A stretch of DNA of 48,498 bases, taken from Nostoc sp. NOS(2021). GTDB taxonomy: Bacteria; Cyanobacteriota; Cyanobacteriia; Cyanobacteriales; Nostocaceae. Within the stretch, counting starts at the first letter, position 1; every line of letters begins with the position of its first letter. Made by a program: the position numbers and the translations under genes. Of the stretch, positions 35,500 to 44,727 are shown piece after piece. The stretch lies in NCBI RefSeq assembly GCF_017115025.1, contig NZ_JABXKM010000203.1:1-48498 (forward strand), read 5' to 3'. Below the pieces are notes generated by a model. That model made no database searches and was not told the DNA's origin. It saw only the letters and a list, made by a program, of their open reading frames with translations.

Positions 35500-36654
35500 A
35501 TGAATCAAAAAATACCTCTGTCGTGGCTACAACTGACAAGAGAAAAAACTCGCCTAGCTGTGGCTTTGGCAGGAATTGCTTTCGCTGATATTTTAATGTT
35601 TATGCAACTCGGCTTCCGGGATGCTCTGTATTATAGTAACGTTCGATTCCATAACAGCTTGCAAGGCGATATTGTTTTAATTAACAGTCAATCTAGCGCT
35701 GTCCTGGCGATGAGGAGCTTTTCTCAACGGCGATTATATAAAGCTTTAGATTTACCCGCAGTACAATCAGTACATCCGATATATTTGGACTTTACAATCT
35801 GGAAAAATCCTGTAACAGGCCGTCCTCGTAGTATCCTTGTCTTTGGAATGAACCCAGAAAATAACCTAGTTAACTTACCTGGAGTTCAGGAGAATTTAGA
35901 TAAACTTAAACTGCCTGATGTAGTGTTATTTGACCGTTCTTCCAGGGTGGAGTATGGCCCAATTGCTGCTGATTATGAACAAGGAAAGACTGTAACAGCA
36001 GAAGTGCGAAGGCGGCGAATTAAAGTAGGGGGACTATTTACATTAGGTGCATCATTTGGCGCTGATGGTAATTTAATTACCAGTGATCTTAACTTTATGC
36101 GGATATTTCCCAATCGTCAGCAAGGGTTAATTGATATTGGACTGATTAGATTAAAACCGGGAGCAGATGCTAAAGTTGTTGCCCAAGAATTACGAAAGTA
36201 TTTACCTAACGAGGTAAATGTTTTAACTAAGCAAGAATTTATTGATTTTGAGCGGAATTATTGGGCAAATAGTACAGCTATTGGGTTTATTTTCACATTA
36301 GGAACTGTTATGGGTTTCATTGTGGGGACTGTAATTGTTTATCAAATCCTTTATACAGAAGTTGCAGATCACTTAGCTGAGTACGCTACTCTCAAGGCAA
36401 TAGGCTATACACAAAACTATTTATTGACAGTCATCCTTCAAGAGGCTTTACTGTTGGCAGTCTTAGGATATTTTCCTGGAATAGTTTTTGCTTTATTTAT
36501 GTATAAAAGTGCCAGAGAAGCGACACTTTTACCAGTTTTTATGAGTTTTGATCGGGCGGTAATGGTGTTGTTTTTGACTATGATGATGTGTATTATTTCT
36601 GGTGCGATCGCAGTCCGAAAATTACGTTCTGCCGATCCAGCAGATATCTTTTAA
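35500..36654 (+). CDS. devC: DevC-family ABC exporter permease
   Basis: A 384-residue inner-membrane protein with ATG start. The topology is MacB/FtsX-like: span 1 near the N-terminus (AVALAGIAFADILMFMQLGF), a large periplasmic domain (about 45-255) and three C-terminal spans (FIFTLGTVMGFIVGTVIVYQ, TVILQEALLLAVLGYFPGIV and VMVLFLTMMMCIISGAIA). The start SWLQLTREKTRLAVALAGIA and the end LRSADPADIF are typical of DevC. It forms the transmembrane part of the DevBCA exporter. It starts 180 bp after devB and ends 71 bp before devA, so the three genes are probably one operon. Confidence 0.92.
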   Translation: MNQKIPLSWLQLTREKTRLAVALAGIAFADILMFMQLGFRDALYYSNVRFHNSLQGDIVLINSQSSAVLAMRSFSQRRLYKALDLPAVQSVHPIYLDFTIWKNPVTGRPRSILVFGMNPENNLVNLPGVQENLDKLKLPDVVLFDRSSRVEYGPIAADYEQGKTVTAEVRRRRIKVGGLFTLGASFGADGNLITSDLNFMRIFPNRQQGLIDIGLIRLKPGADAKVVAQELRKYLPNEVNVLTKQEFIDFERNYWANSTAIGFIFTLGTVMGFIVGTVIVYQILYTEVADHLAEYATLKAIGYTQNYLLTVILQEALLLAVLGYFPGIVFALFMYKSAREATLLPVFMSFDRAVMVLFLTMMMCIISGAIAVRKLRSADPADIF

Positions 36655-36725
36655 TTAATTCAATATTAATTAAAAGATATGGGTGATAATCTGAGCTTAC
36701 AATTAATCATATAGCTAACAAATTT

Positions 36726-37436
36726 ATGATGAGACAAGAACCTGTAATTGACATTAAAAATCTCAATCACTACTATGGCAAAGGCGCACTGAGAAAACAG
36801 ATATTATTTGACATCAACCTAGAAATTTATCCTGGTGAAATTGTAATTATGACCGGGCCATCAGGTTCAGGTAAAACAACATTACTGAGCTTAATTGGTG
36901 GTTTGCGCTCTGTACAAGAGGGAAGTTTAAAATTTTTAGGTGAAGAACTCGTTGGCGTCAGTCAAAACAAACTGGTACAGATGCGACGCAACATTGGTTA
37001 TATTTTCCAAGCTCACAATTTGCTAGGTTTCTTGACAGCGAAGCAAAATGTGCAAATGGCGGTAGAATTGAATAATAATATTTCTCAAACAGAAGCAGTG
37101 GCTAAATCAAAAGCCATGCTGGGGTCAGTTGGTCTAGAAGAACGAGTAGATTACTACCCAGACAATCTTTCTGGTGGACAAAAACAAAGAATTGCGATCG
37201 CTCGCGCCCTAGTGAATCGTCCCCCACTGGTGCTAGCTGATGAACCAACAGCAGCATTAGACAAACAATCAGGACGCGATGTTGTGGAAATAATGCAGAG
37301 TCTAGCCAAAAATCAGGGAACTACTATCTTATTAGTGACACACGACAACCGCATTTTAGACATAGCCGATCGCATCGTAGAAATGGAAGATGGTCTTTTA
37401 ACCCGTAATTCCCCCAATGCAGCTATTCAGTCATGA
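36726..37436 (+). CDS. devA: DevA-family ABC exporter ATPase
   Basis: A 236-residue cytoplasmic ATPase; two consecutive ATG codons (36726, 36729) are possible starts. The Walker A is GPSGSGKTTLLS, the Q-loop lies in IGYIFQAHNLLGFLTA, the signature is LSGGQKQRIAIARALV, the Walker B is LVLADEPTAALD, and the H-loop is LLVTHDNRI. The MacB/LolD-like sequence with NLNHYYGKGALRKQILFDIN at the front is the DevA pattern. It powers the exporter formed with DevC and DevB. The operon ends at an STRR-based hairpin (37542-37572). Confidence 0.93.
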   Translation: MMRQEPVIDIKNLNHYYGKGALRKQILFDINLEIYPGEIVIMTGPSGSGKTTLLSLIGGLRSVQEGSLKFLGEELVGVSQNKLVQMRRNIGYIFQAHNLLGFLTAKQNVQMAVELNNNISQTEAVAKSKAMLGSVGLEERVDYYPDNLSGGQKQRIAIARALVNRPPLVLADEPTAALDKQSGRDVVEIMQSLAKNQGTTILLVTHDNRILDIADRIVEMEDGLLTRNSPNAAIQS

Positions 37437-37541
37437 TTCCAAAGTGAGGAATCATCACTCATAACTAAGCTGTGACGCAAATAAACAGAGCCTATTTACT
37501 CATAAGGGTTGTCCTACCTTGCACAAAGCTTCTATGTCATT

Positions 37542-37598
37542 GGTCATTTGTATCTACAATTGGACAAATGACAAATGACAAATGACAAATGACTAATG
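37542..37598. repeat. STRR heptamer array ACAAATG with inverted partner
   Basis: Four ACAAATG units and one ACTAATG occupy 37564-37598. Just before them GGTCATTTGT (37542-37551) is the inverted counterpart, so RNA could fold into a hairpin. It lies between the convergent devA and 37613 genes and may act as a bidirectional terminator. Confidence 0.75.
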
Positions 37599-37612
37599 AC
37601 AGCCATAATTTA

Positions 37613-38431
37613 TTATCTAGTCGAGCCTGATTTTTTCATTCCAGGTTGATTTGGCGGAGTTGGGGCATTTGGTTGGCGACTAGTACGAAAAGTCACATTC
37701 ACCCCTTCATTCGATTGCTCCAGCACCAGTAGAGGCGTAGGTTTAGCCTTTTGATCCCAATGCATGGTAGCAATCCGACCTTGAATTATTGGTTGCCAAC
37801 TATCTTCGTTTTCTATCGGGCTTAGGTAAGTTTCTATACAGTCAATAATTTGACTAATAGTTGCAGAAGTCGCTTGCGTCGGTAACTTCGTTAACCGAAT
37901 TTGAATGCGAAACAGCACTCGCTTGGCAGAATTCCCTGGACTACCAGTCTCATACTCTACATCAAAAATTTCATCTACTTGCCGTCCAGCGCTATTAGCA
38001 ATTCCGACTGATCCTTGTTGGGCTTGATTTGGACGCAGGGCTTGAGTAATTTTATCTTTGATCTGAATCTTCACTTGATTAAGGATTGCAAAATGAAACA
38101 CCTCCTCTGCCATCCGCATTCGCAGATAATCTAGGTTAAAGTCCCGTGAGTTGACCAAATCGGGATTAGTTTCCATTTTGCGAATTGTTTCCAGCGCCAG
38201 CTTAAATTTTTTCTCTAGTTCTCGCGCACGGAATTGTTCAAACTTAAGTTTTTTCTCCAGCTTATTCATCTGGAGCTTACTATACACAATCAAAGCAATC
38301 ACCGCTAAAGCCAGTCCTCCAGAGCTTACCACCAATAATGGTAGTATTTGAGGATTACTTGCTGGCACTTCCTGGGATGGCTTTTTAGTCTTTGTCCCGG
38401 AGGGTAGGGCAAGAAAGATCGAAGTGGGCAT
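37613..38431 (-). CDS. Cyanobacterial membrane-anchored coiled-coil protein, function unknown
   Basis: A 272-residue protein with ATG start. One membrane span (about 30-51: LPLLVVSSGGLALAVIALIV) is followed by a charged coiled coil (KLQMNKLEKKLKFEQFRARE, then LEKKFKLALETIRKME). The globular C-terminal part includes NLDYLRMRMAEEVFHFAILN, VEYETGSPGNSAKRVLFRIQ, and IDCIETYLSPIE. It ends in a Pro-rich tail. I recognise no catalytic motif. Its composition and position next to a HAD phosphatase (divergent, 105 bp) suggest a conserved cyanobacterial hypothetical protein. Confidence 0.65.
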   Translation of the reverse strand: MPTSIFLALPSGTKTKKPSQEVPASNPQILPLLVVSSGGLALAVIALIVYSKLQMNKLEKKLKFEQFRARELEKKFKLALETIRKMETNPDLVNSRDFNLDYLRMRMAEEVFHFAILNQVKIQIKDKITQALRPNQAQQGSVGIANSAGRQVDEIFDVEYETGSPGNSAKRVLFRIQIRLTKLPTQATSATISQIIDCIETYLSPIENEDSWQPIIQGRIATMHWDQKAKPTPLLVLEQSNEGVNVTFRTSRQPNAPTPPNQPGMKKSGSTR

Positions 38432-38536
38432 GGTTGGGAAACTGAAAAACTTGACTCCTGCTGTTTAGGATGCCCAAATCTTCAATGCCATCTTGCTGTA
38501 TCATTAATATTTTTTACAGCCCTTTACAAACCGCAT

Positions 38537-39334
38537 ATGTCCAGACATTTGAGCCTCCTTGCCCTGTCTGAGGTTTCATCTACTTGCCTGAGCAATATTC
38601 GCCTGATAGCCACAGATATGGATGGCACCCTAACTAGGCGAGGAAAATTTACTCCCGCACTGCTGCAAGCTTTAGAGGATTTAGCGGCAGCTGACATTAA
38701 GGTGCTGATTGTCACAGGACGTTCTGCTGGGTGGGTGAGTGGATTGAGTGCGATTATGCCAGTGGCCGGTGCTATGGCAGAAAATGGCGGTTTGTACTTT
38801 CCACCTGGGAACCAGAAACCAGTAGTCTTAACACCCATTCCCGATTTAGCTCAACATCGCCAGCACTTGGCTACGACTTTTGAGAATTTACAAACTAAAT
38901 TTCCCCAAATCCAAGAATCTGCTGATAATCGCTTTCGCATCACAGACTGGACTTTTGATGTAGCTGGTTTGCGTCAAGATGAACTACAAACCCTAGACAA
39001 TCTCTGTCAACAAATGGGCTGGGGATTTACATATAGCAACGTCCAGTGTCACATTAAACCCCAAGGGCAAGATAAAGCTGTGGGATTGTTGCAGGTATTG
39101 CGCGAATATTTGCCCCAGTATTCATCAGAACAAATTGTCACTGTTGGCGATAGCCCCAATGATGAAAGTTTATTTGAGCGGCGTTATTTTCCTGTTTCTG
39201 TAGGCGTGGCGAATGTCCTGGAATATGTGAATCAGTTAAAATATCACCCCGCTTATATTACCACTGCTGCCGAAGGGGAAGGATTTTGTGAGTTATCCAG
39301 TTATATTTTGAAAAGCTTGCACATCTCAAGTTAG
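38537..39334 (+). CDS. HAD-superfamily (Cof/SPP-like, subfamily IIB) phosphatase
   Basis: A 265-residue protein with ATG start. Motif I is LIATDMDGTLTRRG (D27, D29). Motif II lies in VLIVTGRSAGW, and AENGGLYFPPGN is the IIB cap entry. Motifs III and IV are the Lys of QGQDKAVGLLQVL and IVTVGDSPNDESLFE. The IIB type with a late cap includes sucrose-phosphate, mannosyl-3-phosphoglycerate and phosphoglycolate phosphatases; the GDSPND loop is present. The substrate is not evident. It is divergent from the coiled-coil protein gene and 70 bp upstream of the GT39-like gene. Confidence 0.85.
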   Translation: MSRHLSLLALSEVSSTCLSNIRLIATDMDGTLTRRGKFTPALLQALEDLAAADIKVLIVTGRSAGWVSGLSAIMPVAGAMAENGGLYFPPGNQKPVVLTPIPDLAQHRQHLATTFENLQTKFPQIQESADNRFRITDWTFDVAGLRQDELQTLDNLCQQMGWGFTYSNVQCHIKPQGQDKAVGLLQVLREYLPQYSSEQIVTVGDSPNDESLFERRYFPVSVGVANVLEYVNQLKYHPAYITTAAEGEGFCELSSYILKSLHISS

Positions 39335-39404
39335 GGATAAGTAGAATCAGGAAACCACAAAGTTTTAAAAATCAACGTACAAACTTCTATAGAATACATA
39401 ATAT

Positions 39405-40922
39405 ATGAGCGCCAATAAGCTAAAAATATTTTTATTATTTAACTTCTTAATACCAGCTAGTTTTTTTATTTTTACTATTTATTTCATGCCGATTGAGCAA
39501 GTGTTTCAATTCGATTCAAGTGATGAAGGGATTGAATTGATTAAAACTAGCTTGTACTCAGATGGGTTTGCTATGTATACACAGATTTGGAATGACCAAC
39601 CTCCTCTTTCAACAGTTATTTTAGCATCCTGGTTCCGTTTATTTGGCAAGTCAATCTACTCTGCACGGCTTTTAACTTTGACCTACTCAACAATACTTGT
39701 ATGGTCTTTCTGCCAGACTCTACGTATTCATTTAGGAAAGATCCCAGCCATTATTGGCACTTTATTGTTAATAATTTCATGCAATTTTTTGAGACTTAGT
39801 ATTTCTGTGATGATTGGTCTGCAATCTCTGGCAATGGTTATGCTCTCAATTTTTACATTGAGTCTATATCAACAAAATTTTGATAAAGAAAAATCTAAAA
39901 TTTTCATTATTATATCGGGAGGACTTCTAGGAATTTCTTTACAAATAAAATTATTTACTGCTTTTCTAGTTCCTTTAATTATATTTGAGCTATTACAATT
40001 CAATTGGAAAAAACGTTGTCAAGGCCAATCAAAGTGGAGTATATTTTTTGATGCCATGTTATGGCTAACTGCTTTTGCTAGCGTTTTCATAATAATTGGT
40101 GTTTTTTGTAACTCTCTCACTTATGAACAATTACTAAAATCGCATTTGGATAACAATGTAAAAACAGCTTTTCCTATCGGAAATAGTCTGAGTTTAGTTT
40201 TGTCATTTCTACTTCAGGATTTTGATTATTTACTTTTAGCTATTCTGGCAATTATAATTATTTTTCAAAAGAAACAATGGGAAAAATCTTTTCCGATAAT
40301 TTGGCTTGTAACAGGTTATATAGTTTTGATTAATCATCGGCCAGTCTGGTATCATCACTACCTTTTACTGTCTATTCCTCTTACTTGGTTAGCGACATAT
40401 GGATTAACATTATCGGTTGATTTTTTTCAACAGCGGAGATGGTACTCTCAGTTTAAGCCTAGTAATTTCAAAAAAGTCACCGTTTCTGGTTTAGCAGCAG
40501 GATTTGTAATTTTCTCAATTTTTGTGACTCCGATTAAATTAGGAGTAATTATTTTAGAAAACCATAAATACATAGAGCAAAGTAAGGATAATATTCAATT
40601 TGTTAACATTATGTTAAAGTATAAAAAATATACTAAATGGGTTTTTACAGATTGCCCAATTTATGCTTTTTATTCAGGTTTACGTGTTCCTCCAGAAATT
40701 GCGGTTCTATCCAATATAAGGATAGAATCGAAAAGTATAACGCCTAAAGAAATTCTTTCAGTTTTTGAAACTTATCATCCTGAGCAAGTTCTATTATGTA
40801 AATCTAAAACTATTCGGAACTATTTAAATAGTTATATCCATGAACACTACTTAAAGACAGATGAAAATCATTTAGGTACCCATTATTTATTAAAAGAAAC
40901 TCAAGACTTATCCCGGTCATAG
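39405..40922 (+). CDS. GT39/ArnT-like polytopic glycosyltransferase
   Basis: A 505-residue membrane protein with ATG start and about 10-12 predicted spans. After span 1, the loop FDSSDEGIELIKTSLYSDGF holds the D-E acidic motif, and MYTQIWNDQPPLSTVILASW is the N-D-Q-P-P motif of PMT/ArnT-like enzymes. Span-rich segments follow (ILVWSFCQTLRIHLG, IIGTLLLIISCNF, IFIIISGGLLGISLQ). It would use a polyprenyl-phosphate sugar to glycosylate a lipid or protein on the outer face of the plasma membrane. The soluble C-terminal part (about 395-500) includes YKKYTKWVFTDCPIYAFYSG. Base composition is AT-rich compared with neighbours. A tnpB element starts 60 bp downstream. Confidence 0.82.
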   Translation: MSANKLKIFLLFNFLIPASFFIFTIYFMPIEQVFQFDSSDEGIELIKTSLYSDGFAMYTQIWNDQPPLSTVILASWFRLFGKSIYSARLLTLTYSTILVWSFCQTLRIHLGKIPAIIGTLLLIISCNFLRLSISVMIGLQSLAMVMLSIFTLSLYQQNFDKEKSKIFIIISGGLLGISLQIKLFTAFLVPLIIFELLQFNWKKRCQGQSKWSIFFDAMLWLTAFASVFIIIGVFCNSLTYEQLLKSHLDNNVKTAFPIGNSLSLVLSFLLQDFDYLLLAILAIIIIFQKKQWEKSFPIIWLVTGYIVLINHRPVWYHHYLLLSIPLTWLATYGLTLSVDFFQQRRWYSQFKPSNFKKVTVSGLAAGFVIFSIFVTPIKLGVIILENHKYIEQSKDNIQFVNIMLKYKKYTKWVFTDCPIYAFYSGLRVPPEIAVLSNIRIESKSITPKEILSVFETYHPEQVLLCKSKTIRNYLNSYIHEHYLKTDENHLGTHYLLKETQDLSRS

Positions 40923-40982
40923 ACATCGCACTAATGAGTAAGTGACTGTGAAATCGGAAAAATGTTACCGAAAAATTGGGTA

Positions 40983-42333
40983 AAAGCCCCGTCATAAAGG
41001 ACGGCTTTATATTATTTTATCTGCAATATTCTATGATAAAATATAGAGATGATAGTAAGAGAAGCCAAGCTAATAAAGGGAACTAAGGAACAATACCAAG
41101 CTCTTGATGATGCCATTCGCGCTGCCCAATTTATTAGAAATAAAGCGGTTCGCTATTGGATGGATAATCAAGGGGTTGGTAAAGCTGACTTATATAAGCT
41201 GTGCAAAGACTTAGCTGCATCGTTCGACTTTGCTTTGAAGTTAAACTCCGCAGCCCGTCAAGCCAGTGCCGAAAGAGCATGGCAGACTATCTCAAGTTTC
41301 TATAAGCGTTGTAAAAAGCAGGAGAAAAAGAAAGGATATCCCAAGTTTAAAAAACATTGTCGTTCTGTAGAGTATAAGGTTTCGGGATGGAAACTATCGG
41401 ATGATTGCATGAGCATCAATTTCACTGATGGTTTTGAAATTGGAACATTGTCTTTATTCTGCAACAAAGAAACACGGGAAGACCTTCATAGACTTAAGAT
41501 TAACCGTGTACGAGTAGTCAGAAGAGCAGATGGCTATCACGCTCAATTTTGTTTTGATGCTGACCGCAAGGAAGTTGGGGAATTCACTGGTAACGTTGTT
41601 GGCTTGGACTTAGGGTTAAAGTTTTTCACTAAAGACCAAAATGATAATACTGTAATTTATCCCCAATTTTTAAGAAAGTCAGAACGTAGACTCAAAAAAG
41701 CTCAGAGAAGACTTAGTAAAAAATTTATAAAAGGCGCAAAACCTCAATCAAATAACTACCATAGAGCGCGAAAACGATTAGGTAGAGTTCATCTAAAAAT
41801 CCAAAGACAGCGTAAAGATTGGGCTATAAAGCAAGCCCGATGCGTGGTTCACTCTAACGATGTGATTGTCTATGAGGATTTGAAGATTGCGAACATGGTC
41901 AAAAATCACCATTTGGCTAAGTCTATTTCTGACGCTAGTTGGTATCAGTTCACTCAATGGCTAGAGTACTACGGAAAAATCTGGGATAAAGCAGTTGTGG
42001 TAGTGTCGCCTAACTACACATCTCAGGACTGTAGTCATTGTGGACATAGAGTAAAAAAATCACTTAGCACCAGAACTCATTCATGCTCATCCTGTGGGGT
42101 TGAAATATGCCGTGATACGAATGCGGCGATTAATATCCTCAAGAAGGGTATGAAGATATTAGGAGTTGAGTGGCAGAACAACAGTACCTTTGGGCAAAAG
42201 GGATCTGCCTCTATTGAGGGAAAGCATGGGGAGAAGACCACCAATACTATTGATGGGAAACTTGATATAGCAAGCGGATTTCTGTGAACCATGAATTAGA
42301 ATCCCTGTACCTTTAGGTCAGGGAGTATGTCAA
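40983..42333 (+). mobile_element. IS200/IS605-type element carrying only tnpB, upstream of rpsB
   Basis: The left-end hairpin lies at 40983-41008 (AAAGC...CGTC ATAAAG GACG GCTTT) and the right-end hairpin at 42303-42323 (CCCTG-ACC/GGT-CAGGG), followed by AGTATGTCAA. There are no terminal inverted repeats and no tnpA gene. The right end is about 205 bp before the rpsB start codon. Exact borders are estimates. Confidence 0.7.
41049..42287 (+). CDS. tnpB: TnpB-family RNA-guided nuclease, complete
   Basis: A 412-residue protein with ATG start. The helix-turn-helix-like N-terminal part (IRAAQFIRNKAVRYWMDNQG) is followed by the RuvC-like core: Asp187 in VVGLDLGLKFF, Glu276 in VIVYEDLKIANM, a full zinc ribbon (YTSQDCSHCG...HSCSSCG, Cys328/331/346/349) and Asp356 in CRDTNAAINIL. 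All key residues are present, in contrast to the other tnpB at 27036. Such proteins cut DNA guided by an omega-RNA from the element's right end, which helps keep the element. Basic linkers (RRLKKAQRRLSKKF) are normal. Confidence 0.93.
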   Translation: MIVREAKLIKGTKEQYQALDDAIRAAQFIRNKAVRYWMDNQGVGKADLYKLCKDLAASFDFALKLNSAARQASAERAWQTISSFYKRCKKQEKKKGYPKFKKHCRSVEYKVSGWKLSDDCMSINFTDGFEIGTLSLFCNKETREDLHRLKINRVRVVRRADGYHAQFCFDADRKEVGEFTGNVVGLDLGLKFFTKDQNDNTVIYPQFLRKSERRLKKAQRRLSKKFIKGAKPQSNNYHRARKRLGRVHLKIQRQRKDWAIKQARCVVHSNDVIVYEDLKIANMVKNHHLAKSISDASWYQFTQWLEYYGKIWDKAVVVVSPNYTSQDCSHCGHRVKKSLSTRTHSCSSCGVEICRDTNAAINILKKGMKILGVEWQNNSTFGQKGSASIEGKHGEKTTNTIDGKLDIASGFL

Positions 42334-42467
42334 AAACAAGTATAAGTAAGCGTGGCGATCGCTGTTGATAGCATTTGATATAAAGCATAGCCCTCACTCT
42401 GTCAACCAACAACAACTCTTCCAAATGTGCTAACCTAGTATGGTTAACTAATCTCGCACATCTAAGA

Positions 42468-42520
42468 ATTCGGGTGTTTCCCAGTTGGGAAATGCACTTG
42501 GATGGAGGTTTAACCCGAAT
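42468..42520 (+). promoter_or_regulatory. Structured 5' leader of rpsB (candidate autoregulatory element)
   Basis: ATTCGGGT (42468-42475) pairs with ACCCGAAT (42513-42520). Inside it TTTCCCA (42477-42483) pairs with TGGGAAA (42486-42492). The remaining internal part (GCACTTGGATGGAGGTTTA) is unpaired and ends 18 bases before the rpsB ATG. A bulged stem just upstream of a ribosomal protein start is typical of an r-protein leader that S2 could bind. The Rfam S2 leader class was not checked. Confidence 0.5.
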
Positions 42521-42537
42521 CGGAGTTAAGAATTTAT

Positions 42538-43332
42538 ATGCCAGTCGTTTCATTGGCTCAAATGATGGAGTCAGGGGTTCACTTTGGGCATCAGACCCGG
42601 CGTTGGAACCCAAAAATGTCTCCTTACATTTACACTTCCCGCAATGGTGTACATATTATCGACTTGGTGCAAACTGCCCAGTTGATGGATAATGCCTACA
42701 ACTATATGCGATCGCACGCAGAACAAGGGAAGAAATTTCTTTTCGTCGGCACCAAGCGGCAAGCAGCTGGAATTATTGCCCAAGAAGCCACCCGTTGCGG
42801 TTCCCACTACATTAACCAACGCTGGTTGGGCGGAATGTTGACCAACTGGGCAACCATCAAAACACGGGTAGACCGTCTGAAAGATTTAGAACGCCGTGAG
42901 GAAACTGGCGCACTAGATTTATTACCGAAAAAAGAAGCATCAATGCTGCGTCGGGAAATGACGAAGCTTCAGAAATACTTGGGCGGCATTAAAACAATGC
43001 GGAAAGTGCCCGATATCGTGGTAATTGTAGACCAACGGCGGGAATATAACGCAGTTCAAGAATGCCAAAAGCTGAATATTCCGATTGTGTCTATGCTGGA
43101 TACAAACTGTGACCCAGATGTAGTAGATATCCCCATCCCAGCAAACGACGATGCTATCAGGTCAATTAAGCTGATAGTCGGAAAATTGGCGGATGCCATT
43201 TATGAAGGTCGTCACGGTCAGCTGGATGCTGAAGAGTATGACGAAGATTACGAAGGCAGTGAGTATGACGAAGACTACGAAGAAAGCGAATATACTGATG
43301 CCGTAATTCCCGATGAGGAAGTAGAGGAATAA
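42538..43332 (+). CDS. rpsB: 30S ribosomal protein S2
   Basis: A 264-residue protein with ATG start ([20 protein letters not shown]). The order of S2 motifs is complete: [64 protein letters not shown] and [20 protein letters not shown]. An acidic C-terminal tail (about 235-264, [20 protein letters not shown]) extends beyond the usual end, a variable feature in cyanobacteria. S2 completes the 30S head/body junction. It lies upstream of tsf (217-bp gap), the widespread rpsB-tsf operon. The insertion of a tnpB element about 205 bp upstream may affect its promoter. Confidence 0.97.
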   Translation: MPVVSLAQMMESGVHFGHQTRRWNPKMSPYIYTSRNGVHIIDLVQTAQLMDNAYNYMRSHAEQGKKFLFVGTKRQAAGIIAQEATRCGSHYINQRWLGGMLTNWATIKTRVDRLKDLERREETGALDLLPKKEASMLRREMTKLQKYLGGIKTMRKVPDIVVIVDQRREYNAVQECQKLNIPIVSMLDTNCDPDVVDIPIPANDDAIRSIKLIVGKLADAIYEGRHGQLDAEEYDEDYEGSEYDEDYEESEYTDAVIPDEEVEE

Positions 43333-43398
43333 GCAAAGCAGGGGTGAAGTAAATGTCCGAGGGAGGGCGGTTGTTTGCAGAGTAGCAGCAATCCGTCC

Positions 43399-43422
43399 TA
43401 GCCTGCGGCAACTCGTAGGCTA
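43399..43422 (+). promoter_or_regulatory. Hairpin in the rpsB-tsf spacer
   Basis: TAGCCT (43399-43404) and AGGCTA (43417-43422) pair, with an inner CG/CG pair. There is no T-run, so this looks more like an RNA-processing or attenuation structure between rpsB and tsf than a full terminator. Confidence 0.35.
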
Positions 43423-43549
43423 AGGTAGAGGCGAAAAAACTCATACCTTATAACTTCATTATTTTTTCTCCCCCAGCCCTGAGTAAGATAGAAATACTCA
43501 ACACCCGTGAGCGATTACAACTCGAGGTCAAGTTAGGAATTGAGGCAAC

Positions 43550-44494
43550 ATGGCGGAAATATCTGCAAAACTCGTCCAAGAGCTACGCCAAAAAACTGGT
43601 GCCGGCATGATGGACTGCAAAAAGGCGCTGCAAGAGACTGATGGCAACATAGAAGAAGCCGTAGATTGGCTACGGAAAAAGAACTTAGTTTCAGCTGGTA
43701 AAAAAAGCGATCGCATTGCGGCAGAAGGTCTGGTAGACACTTACATTCAGCCTAGTGGTCGAGTGGGAGTACTCATAGAAGTCAACTGCCAAACCGACTT
43801 TGTTGCTCGTAACGAGGCTTTTAAGGCTTTAGTTAAGAACCTAGCAAAGCAAGCAGCGACAGCTGATAGTGTTGAGTCTTTGTTGGCTCAACCCTATATT
43901 GATAATGAAAGTGGGACTGTAGAAGAATTCATCAAGCAAACCATTGCCACCCTTGGTGAAAATATTCAAGTGCGTCGCTTTATCAATTTTGCATTAGCAG
44001 AAGGTACGCAAGGTATAGTAGACAGCTATATTCACACTGGCGGTCGAGTTGGTGTATTGGTAGAACTGGGTTCCCAAACTGAGGGGGTGGCTGCTAATCA
44101 AGAGTTCCAAAGCTTGGCACGGAACACTGCAATGCAAGTTGCAGCTTGCCCAAACGTCGAGTATGTGAGCGTAGACCAAATCCCTAGCGAAATTGCCCAA
44201 AAGGAAAAAAACATTGAAATGGGCAAGGATGATTTGGCGAACAAGCCAGATAACATCAAAGAAAAGATTGTTCAGGGACGGATTGAAAAACGCCTGAAAG
44301 AATTGGCTTTGCTCGATCAGCCTTACATTCGCGATCAAAGTATTTCCGTGGAAGACTTGGTGAAGCAAGTGAAGGCGCAATTAGGCGAAGAAATTCAAGT
44401 GAGTCGCTTTGTCCGCTATATACTGGGCGAAGGCATTGAAAAGCAAGAAAGTAACTTTGCTGATGAAGTCGCTGCACAAATTGGCAGCAAGTAA
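43550..44494 (+). CDS. tsf: Elongation factor Ts
   Basis: A 314-residue protein with ATG start; TGAGG lies five bases before it. EF-Ts exchanges GDP for GTP on EF-Tu. The N-terminal UBA-like domain [20 protein letters not shown] and the TDFV motif ([13 protein letters not shown]) that reaches into EF-Tu are present. Two core subdomains follow ([23 protein letters not shown]), and the C-terminal region has [14 protein letters not shown]. The longer dimerisation region is normal for cyanobacteria. The gene ends before a terminator hairpin (44576-44600). Confidence 0.97.
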   Translation: MAEISAKLVQELRQKTGAGMMDCKKALQETDGNIEEAVDWLRKKNLVSAGKKSDRIAAEGLVDTYIQPSGRVGVLIEVNCQTDFVARNEAFKALVKNLAKQAATADSVESLLAQPYIDNESGTVEEFIKQTIATLGENIQVRRFINFALAEGTQGIVDSYIHTGGRVGVLVELGSQTEGVAANQEFQSLARNTAMQVAACPNVEYVSVDQIPSEIAQKEKNIEMGKDDLANKPDNIKEKIVQGRIEKRLKELALLDQPYIRDQSISVEDLVKQVKAQLGEEIQVSRFVRYILGEGIEKQESNFADEVAAQIGSK

Positions 44495-44504
44495 TATTTA
44501 GTCA

Positions 44505-44564
44505 TTGGTCATTAGTCATTGGTCATTAGTCTTTACCAAGGACAAAAGACTAATGACTAATGAC
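44505..44564. repeat. STRR-type repeats after tsf
   Basis: GTCATTGGTCATTAGTCATT (44501-44520) and GACTAATGACTAATGACT (44548-44565) are inverted heptamer-based repeats. GTCATTAGTC (44522-44531) pairs with GACTAATGAC (44548-44557). Confidence 0.7.
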
Positions 44565-44575
44565 TCTTTACCAAA

Positions 44576-44600
44576 CAGGTCAAGCAAATAGCCTGACCTG
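44576..44600 (+). terminator. Intrinsic terminator after tsf
   Basis: CAGGTCA (44576-44582) pairs with TGACCTG (44594-44600), and the stem continues with GC/GC after a mismatch. It is followed by TATTTTATTATT. It lies about 80 bp after the tsf stop. Confidence 0.7.
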
Positions 44601-44727
44601 TATTTTATTATTAGAGACGCGAAATATCGCATTTAATTTAAAATTTAAAATCCTCTAGAAAGTTATCCTAAAATAAATTTGTACATTTGTACTATGTAAT
44701 AGTTCATGTGGGCAAGAACGAAAAGAT

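Noticed and set aside
42360..42420. Possible rpsB promoter (TTGATA...ATATAA)
   Set aside because: The spacing between the boxes is too short for a standard promoter and I could not choose among several AT-rich alternatives.
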